Under the pieces are notes generated by a model. It saw nothing but the letters and a program-made list of their open reading frames with translations. It ran no database searches and was not told the DNA's origin. From the NCBI GenBank assembly GCA_029932425.1, contig JAOZQC010000141.1, positions 1 to 7,756 of the forward strand: 7,756 nucleotides of DNA. The letters run 5' to 3'. Below are positions 1 through 6,000 of the stretch, in pieces. Position 1 is the first letter of the stretch. Every line of letters starts with the position of its first letter. Source of the stretch: Planctomycetota bacterium. Its GTDB lineage: Bacteria; Planctomycetota; JAJSAM01. A program made the translations under genes and the position numbers.

Positions 1-549
1 CTGCTCTCGCGGGAGATCGAGCGCTGGCTCTCACTCCGGGAGATCCGGCAGCTCCGGGCGGCGGAGGGGCTTCCGGGCATCCCCCGCGTGCTCGCGCGTC
101 CCGCGGAGAACGTGGCCGTCCGGGAGTACGTCCCGGGGGTTCCCCTCCCCCGCGCCCCCTCTCCTCCCGGGGCCTTCTTCGACGACCTCCGGGCCGTGGT
201 CACCGCCCTCCACCGGCGGGGGATCACGCACAACGACCTGCACAAGGAGGCGAACGTCATCGTGCGTCCGGACGGGCGGCCCGGGCTCCTCGACTTCCAG
301 CTCTCCCTCCGGCTGGACCCGGCGTCCGCCCTGCACCGCCTGCTCGCCCGGTTCGACCTCTACCACGTGGCGAAGAACCGGCGGCATCGCACGGGGGAGC
401 CCCTCACGGGGCCGGAGGCGGATCTGTTCCGCCGCACGCGGGTTCTCCGGAGCCTGCACCGGGCCCTGGTGAAGAAGCCCGTGAACCTCCTCACCCGGCG
501 TCTCTTCCCCCGGGCGCTGGGCAAGCTCCCCACGGACACCGACCCCTGA
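1..549 (+). CDS. Kinase-like phosphotransferase, C-terminal part (5' end outside window)
   Basis: The reading frame is open to the left edge, and 182 residues are visible before the TGA at 547-549. A GTG at 88 could be read as a start, but the 29 codons before it have the same composition and continue the kinase fold, so I treat the gene as cut by the window. The protein-kinase-like catalytic core is clear. HNDLHKEAN (visible residues 77-85) matches the catalytic loop HxDLxxxN, with D79 the likely catalytic base and N85 a metal ligand. LLDFQ follows about 12 residues later, with D98 in the DFG position. The glycine-rich loop and catalytic lysine must lie upstream. The basic C-terminal tail (about residues 115-175) resembles small bacterial RIO/WaaP-like kinases acting on lipopolysaccharide core or an unknown substrate. 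The substrate cannot be decided here. It converges on rpsT, so it belongs to a different transcription unit from the other genes. Confidence 0.7.
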   Translation: MLSREIERWLSLREIRQLRAAEGLPGIPRVLARPAENVAVREYVPGVPLPRAPSPPGAFFDDLRAVVTALHRRGITHNDLHKEANVIVRPDGRPGLLDFQLSLRLDPASALHRLLARFDLYHVAKNRRHRTGEPLTGPEADLFRRTRVLRSLHRALVKKPVNLLTRRLFPRALGKLPTDTDP

Positions 550-553
550 AACA

Positions 554-580
554 CCGGTGACAGGCACGGCTTTTTCCCTT
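554..580 (+). terminator. Weak intrinsic terminator candidate after the kinase gene
   Basis: Five bases past the kinase stop codon, CCGGTG (554-559) can pair with CACGG (565-569) using one bulged G across a short loop. It is followed by CTTTTTCCCTTTT (570-582), the only clear T-rich run in this GC-rich gap. Position and strand fit termination of the kinase transcript. The stem is short and bulged, so efficiency is uncertain. Confidence 0.4.
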
Positions 581-718
581 TTCGCCCCGCCCGGTGGGGC
601 CGGGGCCGGGCCCGTACCTCTCGCCGGGGCGCCCGCCCTTCGCCGGAGTTCCTCGCCCGGGGCGGGGCGGTTCCTCGTCCTCGTCCCCGGCGGGACGCGC
701 CGGCGTGCAGGGGGGGGA

Positions 719-743
719 GCGTCCCCGAATCGACTCGGGACGC
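719..743. other. Stem-loop in the convergent gap
   Basis: GCGTCCC (719-725) pairs perfectly with GGGACGC (737-743). Two further pairs (G727-C736, A728-T735) form past a single bulged C726, closing a six-base loop ATCGAC. That gives nine pairs in all, the longest local hairpin I found in this gap. No T-run follows on either strand, so it is not a standard intrinsic terminator. It could be a transcript 3' end structure or chance in GC-rich DNA. Confidence 0.35.
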
Positions 744-954
744 CCGGGTGGAGCGGACTCCTCGTCGCGTTCTCCTCGCGCCCGTTCCCCTCCGGCGATC
801 TCCCGCGGAGGAGCCCGGGAACGACCCGGGGCGGACCCCGGACCCCGCGCTCGGAGGAAGGACCCGCCGCGGGAGCGGCGGCCGGTTCCGCTCCCTCTCG
901 GCGGGAGGGGAGAGGGCCCGCGGCTCCTCCGGCGCGCGGCCCGCCGCGAGGCCG

Positions 955-970
955 TCCCTCGCCGGAGGGA
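955..970 (-). terminator. Hairpin just downstream of rpsT, without a U-tract
   Basis: TCCCTC (955-960) and GAGGGA (965-970) form a perfect six-pair stem around the four-base loop GCCG. It begins ten bases beyond the rpsT stop on the minus strand. No T-run follows in that direction, so it fits a U-less terminator or a 3' end-protecting hairpin better than a canonical terminator. Support is position plus perfect symmetry only. Confidence 0.3.
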
Positions 971-979
971 GGGGGCGGA

Positions 980-1255
980 CTACTCCCCGCCCTGCTTCAG
1001 CCGGTTCAGGTCCCGCTGGAGGCGGGACTTCCGCCGGGCGGCGGTGTTGGGGTGGATGACGTTCTTCCGGGCGGCCTTGTCGAGGCGCTTCATGGCGGCG
1101 GGCAGCTCCTTCTCGGCCTGCTCCAGGTCGCCCGCCTCGATGGCCTTCTTGACCTTCTTCACCTGCGTGCGCATCGCCGATTTCTCGGCCTTGTTCCGCA
1201 TGCGGGCCTTCTCGTTCTGCCGGACCCGCTTCTTCGCCGACCTTGAATGGGGCAT
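980..1255 (-). CDS. rpsT: 30S ribosomal protein S20
   Basis: This encodes a 91-residue basic protein starting PHSRSAKKRVRQNEKARMRN and ending in a Lys/Arg-rich helix (NTAARRKSRLQRDLNRLKQ). This is the bacterial S20 pattern, including the conserved SAxKRxRQNEK start, the RxxxK-rich second helix and HPNxAARxKSRL near the C-terminus. S20 binds 16S rRNA early in small-subunit assembly. Length matches the family (about 85-95). The ATG at 1253-1255 is chosen because the S20 N-terminus begins there and AGAGGA lies about five bases upstream on the minus strand. It lies 85 bases downstream of the TPR gene on the same strand, so co-transcription is possible. A hairpin in that spacer would fall in the rpsT leader. 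S20 is a bacterial and organellar protein absent from archaea, which identifies the host as bacterial. Confidence 0.97.
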   Translation of the reverse strand: MPHSRSAKKRVRQNEKARMRNKAEKSAMRTQVKKVKKAIEAGDLEQAEKELPAAMKRLDKAARKNVIHPNTAARRKSRLQRDLNRLKQGGE

Positions 1256-1302
1256 GTCTTCCTCTCGTGGTGCTGCCTGTCTGCCGCCGCCTTCCGGGGG
1301 GA

Positions 1303-1324
1303 GGCGCCGGGCTCTCCCGGCACC
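1303..1324 (-). promoter_or_regulatory. Stem-loop in the TPR gene-rpsT spacer (rpsT leader)
   Basis: GCCGGG (1306-1311) and CCCGGC (1316-1321) form a perfect six-pair stem with loop CTCT. Two more pairs (G1303-C1324, G1304-C1323) form past a mismatch. On the minus strand it lies between the TPR stop (1341) and the rpsT start (1255). No U-run follows, so simple termination is unlikely. It could be a processing or attenuation structure in the S20 leader, or chance. Confidence 0.3.
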
Positions 1325-1340
1325 CGCCCGAAGGCCGTGC

Positions 1341-2690
1341 TCAGGATTCTCCGATCCGCTGCTTCAGGGACTGGATCCGCTCCGCCACGTCCCGGAAGCC
1401 GATGTCCACCTCGTAGATCCTCTTGTACTGCGCGAGCGCTTCCTCGAACTTCTCCTGCTTCTCCTTCAGATTCCCGAGCGCGTAGAGAATGTCCTTGCTG
1501 CGATCCGACATCCCGGGCATCTCGTCGAGGGCCTTCTGGAGCTGGTTCTCCGCCAGGTCGTACATCCCCTTGCCCAGGAAGCAGTTCCCGAGCATGGTGA
1601 GGGACTCGATCTTCCGGCGGGGGTCCCGCACCGTCTGCTGGAACTCCCCGATGGCCCCGTCGAGATCGCCGGTCTCGTAGAGCGCCTTCCCGAGCTGGAA
1701 GTGCAGGACGAGGTCCGTGGGGTGCTCCCGGACCCGGGCGCGGTACTCCTCCACCAGGAACGCCAGGCGCTCCTCGCGGAGGGCGCGGGCGAGCGCCTCG
1801 TCGCCGGCGGCCACCGCGTCGCGGATCTTCCGCTCGTAGCGGCGGATGCGCAGGTCCCCCGCCTTCTCCCGGTGGCTGAAGTTCGTGCGCTCCAGCTCGA
1901 ACGCCCGCTCGTAGGCGGCGATGGCCTCGTCGAACCGGTTCAGCGCGGCGTACCGGGCCCCGAGTTCGGCCTGGAGGCGGGGGTTGTCCGGCTCCTCCCG
2001 GACCTTCTCCTCGATCCCCTTCACCGCCTTCTCGATCTCGTCCCGGCCCCGCACGAGCCGGGCGGACTCCTCGAGCTCCTGCACCTGGGTCCGGTCCCGG
2101 AGGACGTCCCGGGAATGCTGCGCCCGGTCGATCCCCGTCTTGGTGATGGAGATCTCGGCGGCGAGGTTCTTCCGCATGCGCGCCGCCTCCTGGTCCCGGG
2201 GATCGAGCTTCACCGCCTTCTCGTAAGCCTCGAGGGCGGCGGGGATCTCCCCCCGGCGGTAGAGGAGGCGGCCGATGCCCTTCAGGGCCTCCAGGTGCTC
2301 GGGCTCGGAGACGAGGATCCCGTGATAGGCGGCGATGGCGGCTCCCTCGTGGCCCGCGGCGAGGGCGGCCTCGGCGAGAGCCATGCTCACCGCCGTGTTC
2401 CGCGGGTCCTTCCGGAGGATCTTCTCGCACGCGATCATCCGCTTCTCGTGGTTCTTGAGGATCTTCGCGAACCCGGCCGCGATCCGGGCGCCGAGGGTGC
2501 CGAAGAGGCGGGTCAGGGCGCTCGGGTAGTAGGCCTCGTACTTCGCCAGCTCCGCCTTCCGGAGCCCCTTCCGGGCCTCCAGGTGGTCCGGTTCCAGGGT
2601 GACCGCCTGCAGGTAGAGCTCGATGGCCATGTCGTGACGGCGCTGGTCGAGGGCGTCCGCGGCCCTCTCCACGAGTTTCTGTGCATGCAT
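1341..2690 (-). CDS. Multi-TPR repeat protein, probably cytoplasmic
   Basis: The product is 449 residues of mostly alpha-helical sequence with at least six tetratricopeptide-like units. They fall near residues 1-37 (AIELYLQAVTLEPDH), 99-132, 133-166 (ALEAYEKAVKLDPRD), 237-270 (AIAAYERAFELERTN), 326-359 (AIGEFQQTVRDP), 363-395 and 401-434. A charged stretch between repeats (about 168-235) and another at 280-322 look coiled-coil-like. No signal peptide or membrane segment is visible, so a cytoplasmic scaffold or adaptor is inferred; the partner is unknown. The start MHAQKLVERA (ATG at 2688-2690) is preferred over an in-frame upstream ATG at 2766-2768, because the extra 26 residues (Arg/Pro/Gly-rich) look non-coding and a G-rich ribosome-binding stretch lies just upstream. 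It is divergent from def and upstream of rpsT on the same strand. Confidence 0.85.
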   Translation of the reverse strand: MHAQKLVERAADALDQRRHDMAIELYLQAVTLEPDHLEARKGLRKAELAKYEAYYPSALTRLFGTLGARIAAGFAKILKNHEKRMIACEKILRKDPRNTAVSMALAEAALAAGHEGAAIAAYHGILVSEPEHLEALKGIGRLLYRRGEIPAALEAYEKAVKLDPRDQEAARMRKNLAAEISITKTGIDRAQHSRDVLRDRTQVQELEESARLVRGRDEIEKAVKGIEEKVREEPDNPRLQAELGARYAALNRFDEAIAAYERAFELERTNFSHREKAGDLRIRRYERKIRDAVAAGDEALARALREERLAFLVEEYRARVREHPTDLVLHFQLGKALYETGDLDGAIGEFQQTVRDPRRKIESLTMLGNCFLGKGMYDLAENQLQKALDEMPGMSDRSKDILYALGNLKEKQEKFEEALAQYKRIYEVDIGFRDVAERIQSLKQRIGES

Positions 2691-2736
2691 GACGACCCCC
2701 CGTCGGGCCCCCCCCCGATCCGGGCGGAAACGCGGA

Positions 2737-2765
2737 AATGTACCGGGGTTAAAGCGGCCCCACAA
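2737..2765 (-). promoter_or_regulatory. Candidate sigma70-like promoter for the TPR gene (and possibly rpsT)
   Basis: Read on the minus strand, TTGTGG (2765-2760) and TACATT (2742-2737) are separated by 17 bases. They match the -35 and -10 consensus at three and four of six positions. Transcription would start near 2730, leaving a leader of about 40 bases before the ATG at 2690. It sits in the AT-richest part of the divergent region. The matches are modest and the host consensus is unknown. Confidence 0.35.
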
Positions 2766-2774
2766 CAAAATACC

Positions 2775-2803
2775 TTACCGGGGAATCGATGCGGGGCTAG
2801 GAT
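2775..2803 (+). promoter_or_regulatory. Candidate promoter for def-ribF
   Basis: TTACCG (2775-2780) and TAGGAT (2798-2803) are 17 bases apart and match the sigma70 consensus at three and four of six positions. The predicted start, about 2810, would leave a leader of only about ten bases before the def ATG at 2821. That agrees with the absence of a recognisable Shine-Dalgarno sequence there. This is pattern-level support only. Confidence 0.3.
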
Positions 2804-2820
2804 GTTCCGCCGGTGACGAG

Positions 2821-3336
2821 ATGATCGAGACTCTGGACATCGTCCTCTACCCGGACCCCATCCTCCGCAAGCCCACCGCGCCCATCACGGAGTTCACCGG
2901 CGATCTCCGCCGGAGGGCGGAGGTGATGATCGAAACCATGCACCGGAACCGGGGGCTCGGCCTGTCCGCGAACCAGGTGGGCTGGTCCCTCCGCCTGGCC
3001 ATCGTGTCCGAGACGGGGGATCCCGGCGACGAGCGCGTGGTCGTCAATCCCACGATCGAGTCCCTGGAGGGCGCGGTGGCCATGGAGGAGGGGTGCCTCT
3101 CCTTCCCGGGACTCACGGGGCTTATCACCCGTCCCGAGCGGATCGTGGTCTCCTACCGCGACCTGGACGGCGGGACCGTGCGCGAGGAGGCCGACGGGCT
3201 CCTGGCCCGGTGCTTCCTGCACGAGATCGACCACCTGGACGGGATCCTCTTCATCTCCAAGATGACCCCCGCGGACCGGATCCGCCTGAAGCGCTCCCTG
3301 AAGGAACTCGAAGCCGGGTACCGCGCCCGCCGATGA
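2821..3336 (+). CDS. def: Peptide deformylase
   Basis: This metalloenzyme removes the N-formyl group from the initiator methionine of nascent proteins. The 171 residues carry all three family motifs in order: GLGLSANQVG (45-54, motif I GxGxAAxQ with Ser for one Ala; Q52 active-site), EGCLS (90-94, C92 metal ligand) and HEIDHLDG (134-141, H134 and H138 metal ligands, E135 catalytic). The residue before H134 is Leu, where many family members have Gln. Length is normal for bacterial deformylase. The ATG at 2821 is chosen because homology (LDIVLYPDPILRKP) begins just after it; upstream in-frame sequence reaches back into the divergent region and looks non-coding. There is no clear ribosome-binding site, and AGGA at 2799 is too far away. 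The gene overlaps ribF by four bases. The usual partner fmt (Met-tRNA formyltransferase) is not adjacent. Confidence 0.96.
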   Translation: MIETLDIVLYPDPILRKPTAPITEFTGDLRRRAEVMIETMHRNRGLGLSANQVGWSLRLAIVSETGDPGDERVVVNPTIESLEGAVAMEEGCLSFPGLTGLITRPERIVVSYRDLDGGTVREEADGLLARCFLHEIDHLDGILFISKMTPADRIRLKRSLKELEAGYRARR

Positions 3337-4274
3337 AGGTCCACCGGGGGTTCCCGTCGCTCCGCCCCGAGGAATTCGTCCGGCCCGCGGCCACGGTGGG
3401 GGTCTTCGACGGCATCCACCTCGGGCACCGGGCGGTCCTGGACGCCACCCGCGACCTCGCCCGGAGGTGGGACGGAGAGTCGGTGGTGGTCACCTTCGAG
3501 CACCATCCCCGCGGGGTGGTGGAGGGGAAGGCGCCGCCCATGATCACCTCCGTGCCCCACCGGCTCGTCCTCCTCGAGCGGGCGGGGGTGGATCACACCG
3601 TCCTGCTCCCCTTCGACGAGGAGGTACGTTCCATCACCGCGGAGGAGTTCGCGGACCGGGTGTTCCGGGACGGGATCGGCGCCAGGGGAGTCGTCCTCGG
3701 CTTCGACTCCCGCTTCGGCAAGGACCGGCGGGGGGACCTGGAGTTCCTCCGGACCTGGGGCGCCGACCGCGGTATCGAGGTCCGCTCCGCGCCTCCCGTT
3801 CTCCGGGACGAGCGCCCCATCTCCTCCAGCGTGATCCGGGCCGCCATCGCCCGGGGCGAGCACGATCTCGCCCAGGCCATGCTCGGGCGGCCGGTGGCGG
3901 TGTACGGCCGGGTGGTCCGGGGCCGGGGGCGCGGGCGGGAGCTCGGCTTCCCCACCGCGAACCTCGATCTCGGCGGGGAGCTCTGTCCCCCGGAAGGGGT
4001 CTACGCCGGCTGGGCCCGGCTCGAGGGGCGCTGGCTCCCGGCCCTGGTGAACATCGGCCGCCGTCCCACGTTCGAGCGGTCCGGCGCCGCGCCCACCGTG
4101 GAGGTGCACATCCCGGGCGTCGACCGGGACCTCTACGGCGAGGAGATCGAGGTCCGGTTCATCCGCCGGATCCGCGGGGAGCGCCGCTTCGCGCGACCCG
4201 GGGATCTCGCGGAACGCATCCGGAAGGACCGCGAGGAGCTCGCGCGCATCATCGAGGAGGTGCAGACCCCCTGA
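3333..4274 (+). CDS. ribF: Bifunctional riboflavin kinase / FMN adenylyltransferase
   Basis: This enzyme makes FMN from riboflavin and ATP, then FAD from FMN and ATP, in the cytoplasm. The product is 313 residues, the usual RibF length. The N-terminal nucleotidyltransferase domain (about 15-180) has GVFDGIHLGH (23-32, HxGH signature), LGFDSRFGKDRRGD (122-135) and ISSSVIRAAI (163-172). The C-terminal riboflavin kinase domain (about 185-310) has GRVVRGRGRGRELGFPTAN (192-210, the PTAN metal/ATP motif), PPEGVYAG (219-226), NIGRRPTF (240-247) and VEVHI...DLYGEEIEVRFI (256-277). All key motifs are intact, so both activities are expected. The ATG at 3333 overlaps the def stop as ATGA, and no independent ribosome-binding site is visible. 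Translation is therefore probably coupled to def. A 169-base spacer separates it from pheS. Confidence 0.96.
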   Translation: MKVHRGFPSLRPEEFVRPAATVGVFDGIHLGHRAVLDATRDLARRWDGESVVVTFEHHPRGVVEGKAPPMITSVPHRLVLLERAGVDHTVLLPFDEEVRSITAEEFADRVFRDGIGARGVVLGFDSRFGKDRRGDLEFLRTWGADRGIEVRSAPPVLRDERPISSSVIRAAIARGEHDLAQAMLGRPVAVYGRVVRGRGRGRELGFPTANLDLGGELCPPEGVYAGWARLEGRWLPALVNIGRRPTFERSGAAPTVEVHIPGVDRDLYGEEIEVRFIRRIRGERRFARPGDLAERIRKDREELARIIEEVQTP

Positions 4275-4291
4275 GGGACGCCGGGACGCCG

Positions 4292-4345
4292 CCCGGATTC
4301 CCGGGCCGGTGCGCCGGGACCGCACCCCGGATTCCCGGGGCGGTG
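4292..4345. repeat. Direct repeat of a palindrome flanking a central hairpin, between ribF and pheS
   Basis: CCCGGATTCCCGGG occurs at 4292-4305 and again at 4326-4339. With the next six bases included, the copies agree at 19 of 20 positions with a 34-base period. Each copy is itself a hairpin (CCCGG, loop ATTC, CCGGG). Between them GGTGCG (4308-4313) pairs perfectly with CGCACC (4321-4326) around a seven-base loop. A third partial copy, ATTCCCGGG, lies at 4409-4417. Immediately after the ribF stop there is also a tandem GGGACGCC GGGACGCC (4275-4290). Possible roles are an operator array for pheS, a 3' structure ending the def-ribF message, or chance. No U-run follows. Confidence 0.5.
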
Positions 4346-4384
4346 GGGGCCGTGAGAAACCTCCCCGCCGCCGGCTGATTTCCC

Positions 4385-4435
4385 TTCGGAGGCGTCGCGG
4401 GGCGTTGTATTCCCGGGGGCGTCTCCGGGAGGGAG
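4385..4435 (+). promoter_or_regulatory. pheS leader stem-loop and Shine-Dalgarno
   Basis: CGGAGGCG (4387-4394) pairs with CGTCTCCG (4420-4427), giving eight pairs including one G-U. An inner stem pairs 4398-4402 with 4411-4415. The stem ends at 4427, directly against the strong ribosome-binding sequence GGGAGGGAG (4427-4435), which lies eight bases before the ATG at 4444. Such a fold could influence ribosome access to pheS. An alternative short pairing of CTCC (4423-4426) with GGAG (4432-4435) would cover the Shine-Dalgarno directly. The two cannot form together, so a switch is conceivable but unproven. I see no Phe-rich leader peptide and no T-box sequence. Confidence 0.4.
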
Positions 4436-4443
4436 TCCGACCC

Positions 4444-6000
4444 ATGCCCACGCTCTTGCCGGCCCACGAACACGCCGTGCTCACCGCTCTCGACCGCCTG
4501 GGGGGCGAGGCGGGGTTCGAGGAGCTCGTCCGCGACACGGGGCTCGACCAGTCCCTGGTCTCCGCCGCGGCCCGGGTCCTGGGGGAGCGGGGCTGGGTGC
4601 GGGTCCTCGAGGAGTCCCTCACCGAGCCCCGCCTGACGGAGGCGGGCCTCCTCGCCGCCCGGAGCGGCACTCCCGAGCGGCAGCTCCTCCTCGTCCTCGA
4701 TCTCGACGGCAGCGTGCCCATGGCGGAGGTCCACGACCTGGCCCGCCGCAAGGGGTTCGACGGGGGAGCCGCCGTCCAGTGGATCTTCCGGAAGAAGTGG
4801 GCGAAGAAGGTGAAGGACGACACGGGGAAGGGGGCGGACCTCCTGGTGATGACGGAGGCCGGCCGGGAGGCCCTCCTCGGTCCCTCCCCCGACGAGATCG
4901 CCATCGGGCGGATCCACCACGGGGAGATCACCTGGCTCGAGGAGCTCGCGGAGAAGGACGGCCTGGACGTGGAGGAGCTCGTCCGGACGCTCCGCTCCCG
5001 GAAGGACCTGGTGCGCCTGAAGTCCCGGGTCCGGCGCCGCGCCGTCCTCACGGACGAGGGACGGGGCGCCCTCGAGGCGGGGGTGGCGGCGGCGGAGGAG
5101 GTGAGCGCCCTCACCCCGGAGCTCCTGGCCGGCGGGGGCTGGAAGGACGTCGTCTTCAAGCGGTTCGACGTGACGCTGCCCGCGGAGATCCGGCGGCCGG
5201 GGAAGGTCCACCCCCTGGTCCGCATCATCGAGGAGACCCGCGAGGCCTTTCTCTCCATGGGCTTCACGGAGGCCCGGAGCGACTTCATCGAGTCGGGGTT
5301 CTGGGATTTCGACGCCCTCTTCCAGCCCCAGGACCACCCCGCCCGGGAGATGCAGGACACGTTCTACCTCTCCCGGCCCGGCCGACTCCCCCTGCCCGAG
5401 GACGAGGCGCTGGTGGAGCGGGTCCGCCGCACGCACGAGGACGGGGGGGAGACGGGGTCCACGGGGTGGGGCTACGCCTGGTCCCGGGAGAAGGCGCGGC
5501 AGGCGATCCTGCGGACGCACACCACCGCCACCACCGTCCGGGCCCTGGCGGAGGACCCCCGCCCGCCGCGGAAGGTGTTCACGGTGGGGCCGGTGTTCCG
5601 GCGGGAGACCGTCTCCTACAAGCACCTTCCCCAGTTCTTCCAGATCGACGGCATCATCGTGGACGAGGAGGCCACGCTGGCCACGTTGAAGGGGACGCTG
5701 GCCGAGTACTACCGCCTGCTGGGGTTCCCGAAGGTGAAGTTCAAGCCCTCCTTCTTCCCCTACACGGAGCCCTCCGCGGAGGTCTTCCTCTGGCACGAGG
5801 GGCGGGGGCAGTGGGTGGAGATGGGGGGCTCCGGGATCTTCCGCCCGGAGGTCACGGAGCCCCTGGGCTGCACCGTCCCCGTGCTGGCCTGGGGGCTCGG
5901 CCTGGAGCGCCTGGCCCTCTTCCGCTACGGGGCGAGCCACATCAAGGCCCTCTACGACGCGGACCTGGACTGGCTCCGGGAGGTGCCGCTGTGCCGGTAG
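4444..6000 (+). CDS. pheS: Phenylalanyl-tRNA synthetase alpha subunit, archaeal/eukaryotic type
   Basis: This is the catalytic subunit of the (alpha-beta)2 enzyme that attaches Phe to tRNA-Phe. The product is 518 residues, much longer than the usual bacterial alpha chain (about 330-350), and follows the archaeal/cytosolic layout. Three small winged-helix-like units fill the N-terminus (about 1-70, 75-145, 150-215) in place of the bacterial coiled coil. The class II core follows: motif 1 at HPLVRIIEETREAFLSMGFTE (256-276), then FWDFDALFQPQDHPAREMQDTFYL (286-309), GSTGWGYAW (338-346) and LRTHTTATT (356-364). Motif 2 lies at VGPVFRRETVSYKHLPQFFQ (381-400), then FFPYTEPSAEV (437-447), and motif 3 at WGLGLERLALFRYG (483-496). 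These signatures are characteristic of archaeal PheS. The ATG at 4444 has GGAGG about 11 bases upstream; the in-frame sequence before it is Arg-rich and not PheS-like. It overlaps pheT by ten bases, indicating coupled expression. Acquisition from an archaeal-type lineage is inferred, but codon use looks like the neighbours, so any transfer is old. Confidence 0.96.
   Translation: MPTLLPAHEHAVLTALDRLGGEAGFEELVRDTGLDQSLVSAAARVLGERGWVRVLEESLTEPRLTEAGLLAARSGTPERQLLLVLDLDGSVPMAEVHDLARRKGFDGGAAVQWIFRKKWAKKVKDDTGKGADLLVMTEAGREALLGPSPDEIAIGRIHHGEITWLEELAEKDGLDVEELVRTLRSRKDLVRLKSRVRRRAVLTDEGRGALEAGVAAAEEVSALTPELLAGGGWKDVVFKRFDVTLPAEIRRPGKVHPLVRIIEETREAFLSMGFTEARSDFIESGFWDFDALFQPQDHPAREMQDTFYLSRPGRLPLPEDEALVERVRRTHEDGGETGSTGWGYAWSREKARQAILRTHTTATTVRALAEDPRPPRKVFTVGPVFRRETVSYKHLPQFFQIDGIIVDEEATLATLKGTLAEYYRLLGFPKVKFKPSFFPYTEPSAEVFLWHEGRGQWVEMGGSGIFRPEVTEPLGCTVPVLAWGLGLERLALFRYGASHIKALYDADLDWLREVPLCR

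Larger units (their letters stand above)
550..979. other. Convergent intergenic gap with no supported gene
   Basis: This stretch of about 430 bases lies between the 3' ends of the kinase gene (+) and rpsT (-). Frames are open in several phases, but their translations are low-complexity Arg/Gly/Pro/Ser strings with no recognisable domain. That is what very GC-rich non-coding DNA gives by chance. No tRNA T-arm consensus was found. The notable contents are a terminator-like element near 554-580, a hairpin at 719-743 and a hairpin at 955-970. The rest is G/C-run-rich spacer. Confidence 0.7.

Noticed and set aside
550..979. tRNA or structured RNA gene in the convergent gap
   Set aside because: I found no T-arm consensus or cloverleaf on either strand; the stem at 719-743 has a six-base loop unlike a T-loop.
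594..2816. Long 740-codon open frame on the + strand opposite rpsT and the TPR gene
   Set aside because: It is antisense to two recognised genes, its translation is low-complexity with no domain, and such mirror frames are common in GC-rich DNA because stops are rare.
2689..2820. N-terminal extension of def from an ATG at 2689
   Set aside because: The extra 44 residues overlap the start of the divergent TPR gene and its promoter region, and are Arg/Pro-rich; deformylase homology begins at 2821.
4275..4345. CRISPR array or insertion-sequence end
   Set aside because: There are only two near-identical units plus a short partial copy, spacers are not of regular size, and no transposase or Cas gene is nearby.
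4309..4443. Upstream extension of pheS, or a Phe-rich leader peptide for attenuation
   Set aside because: The in-frame extension is Arg/Gly-rich and unlike PheS, a strong Shine-Dalgarno fits the ATG at 4444, and no short frame with clustered Phe codons was found.
3153..5940. Two very long minus-strand open frames opposite ribF and pheS (735 and 563 codons)
   Set aside because: They run antisense to genes with full sets of catalytic motifs, and their Arg/Pro/Ser-rich or Gly/Leu/Pro-rich translations match no family.
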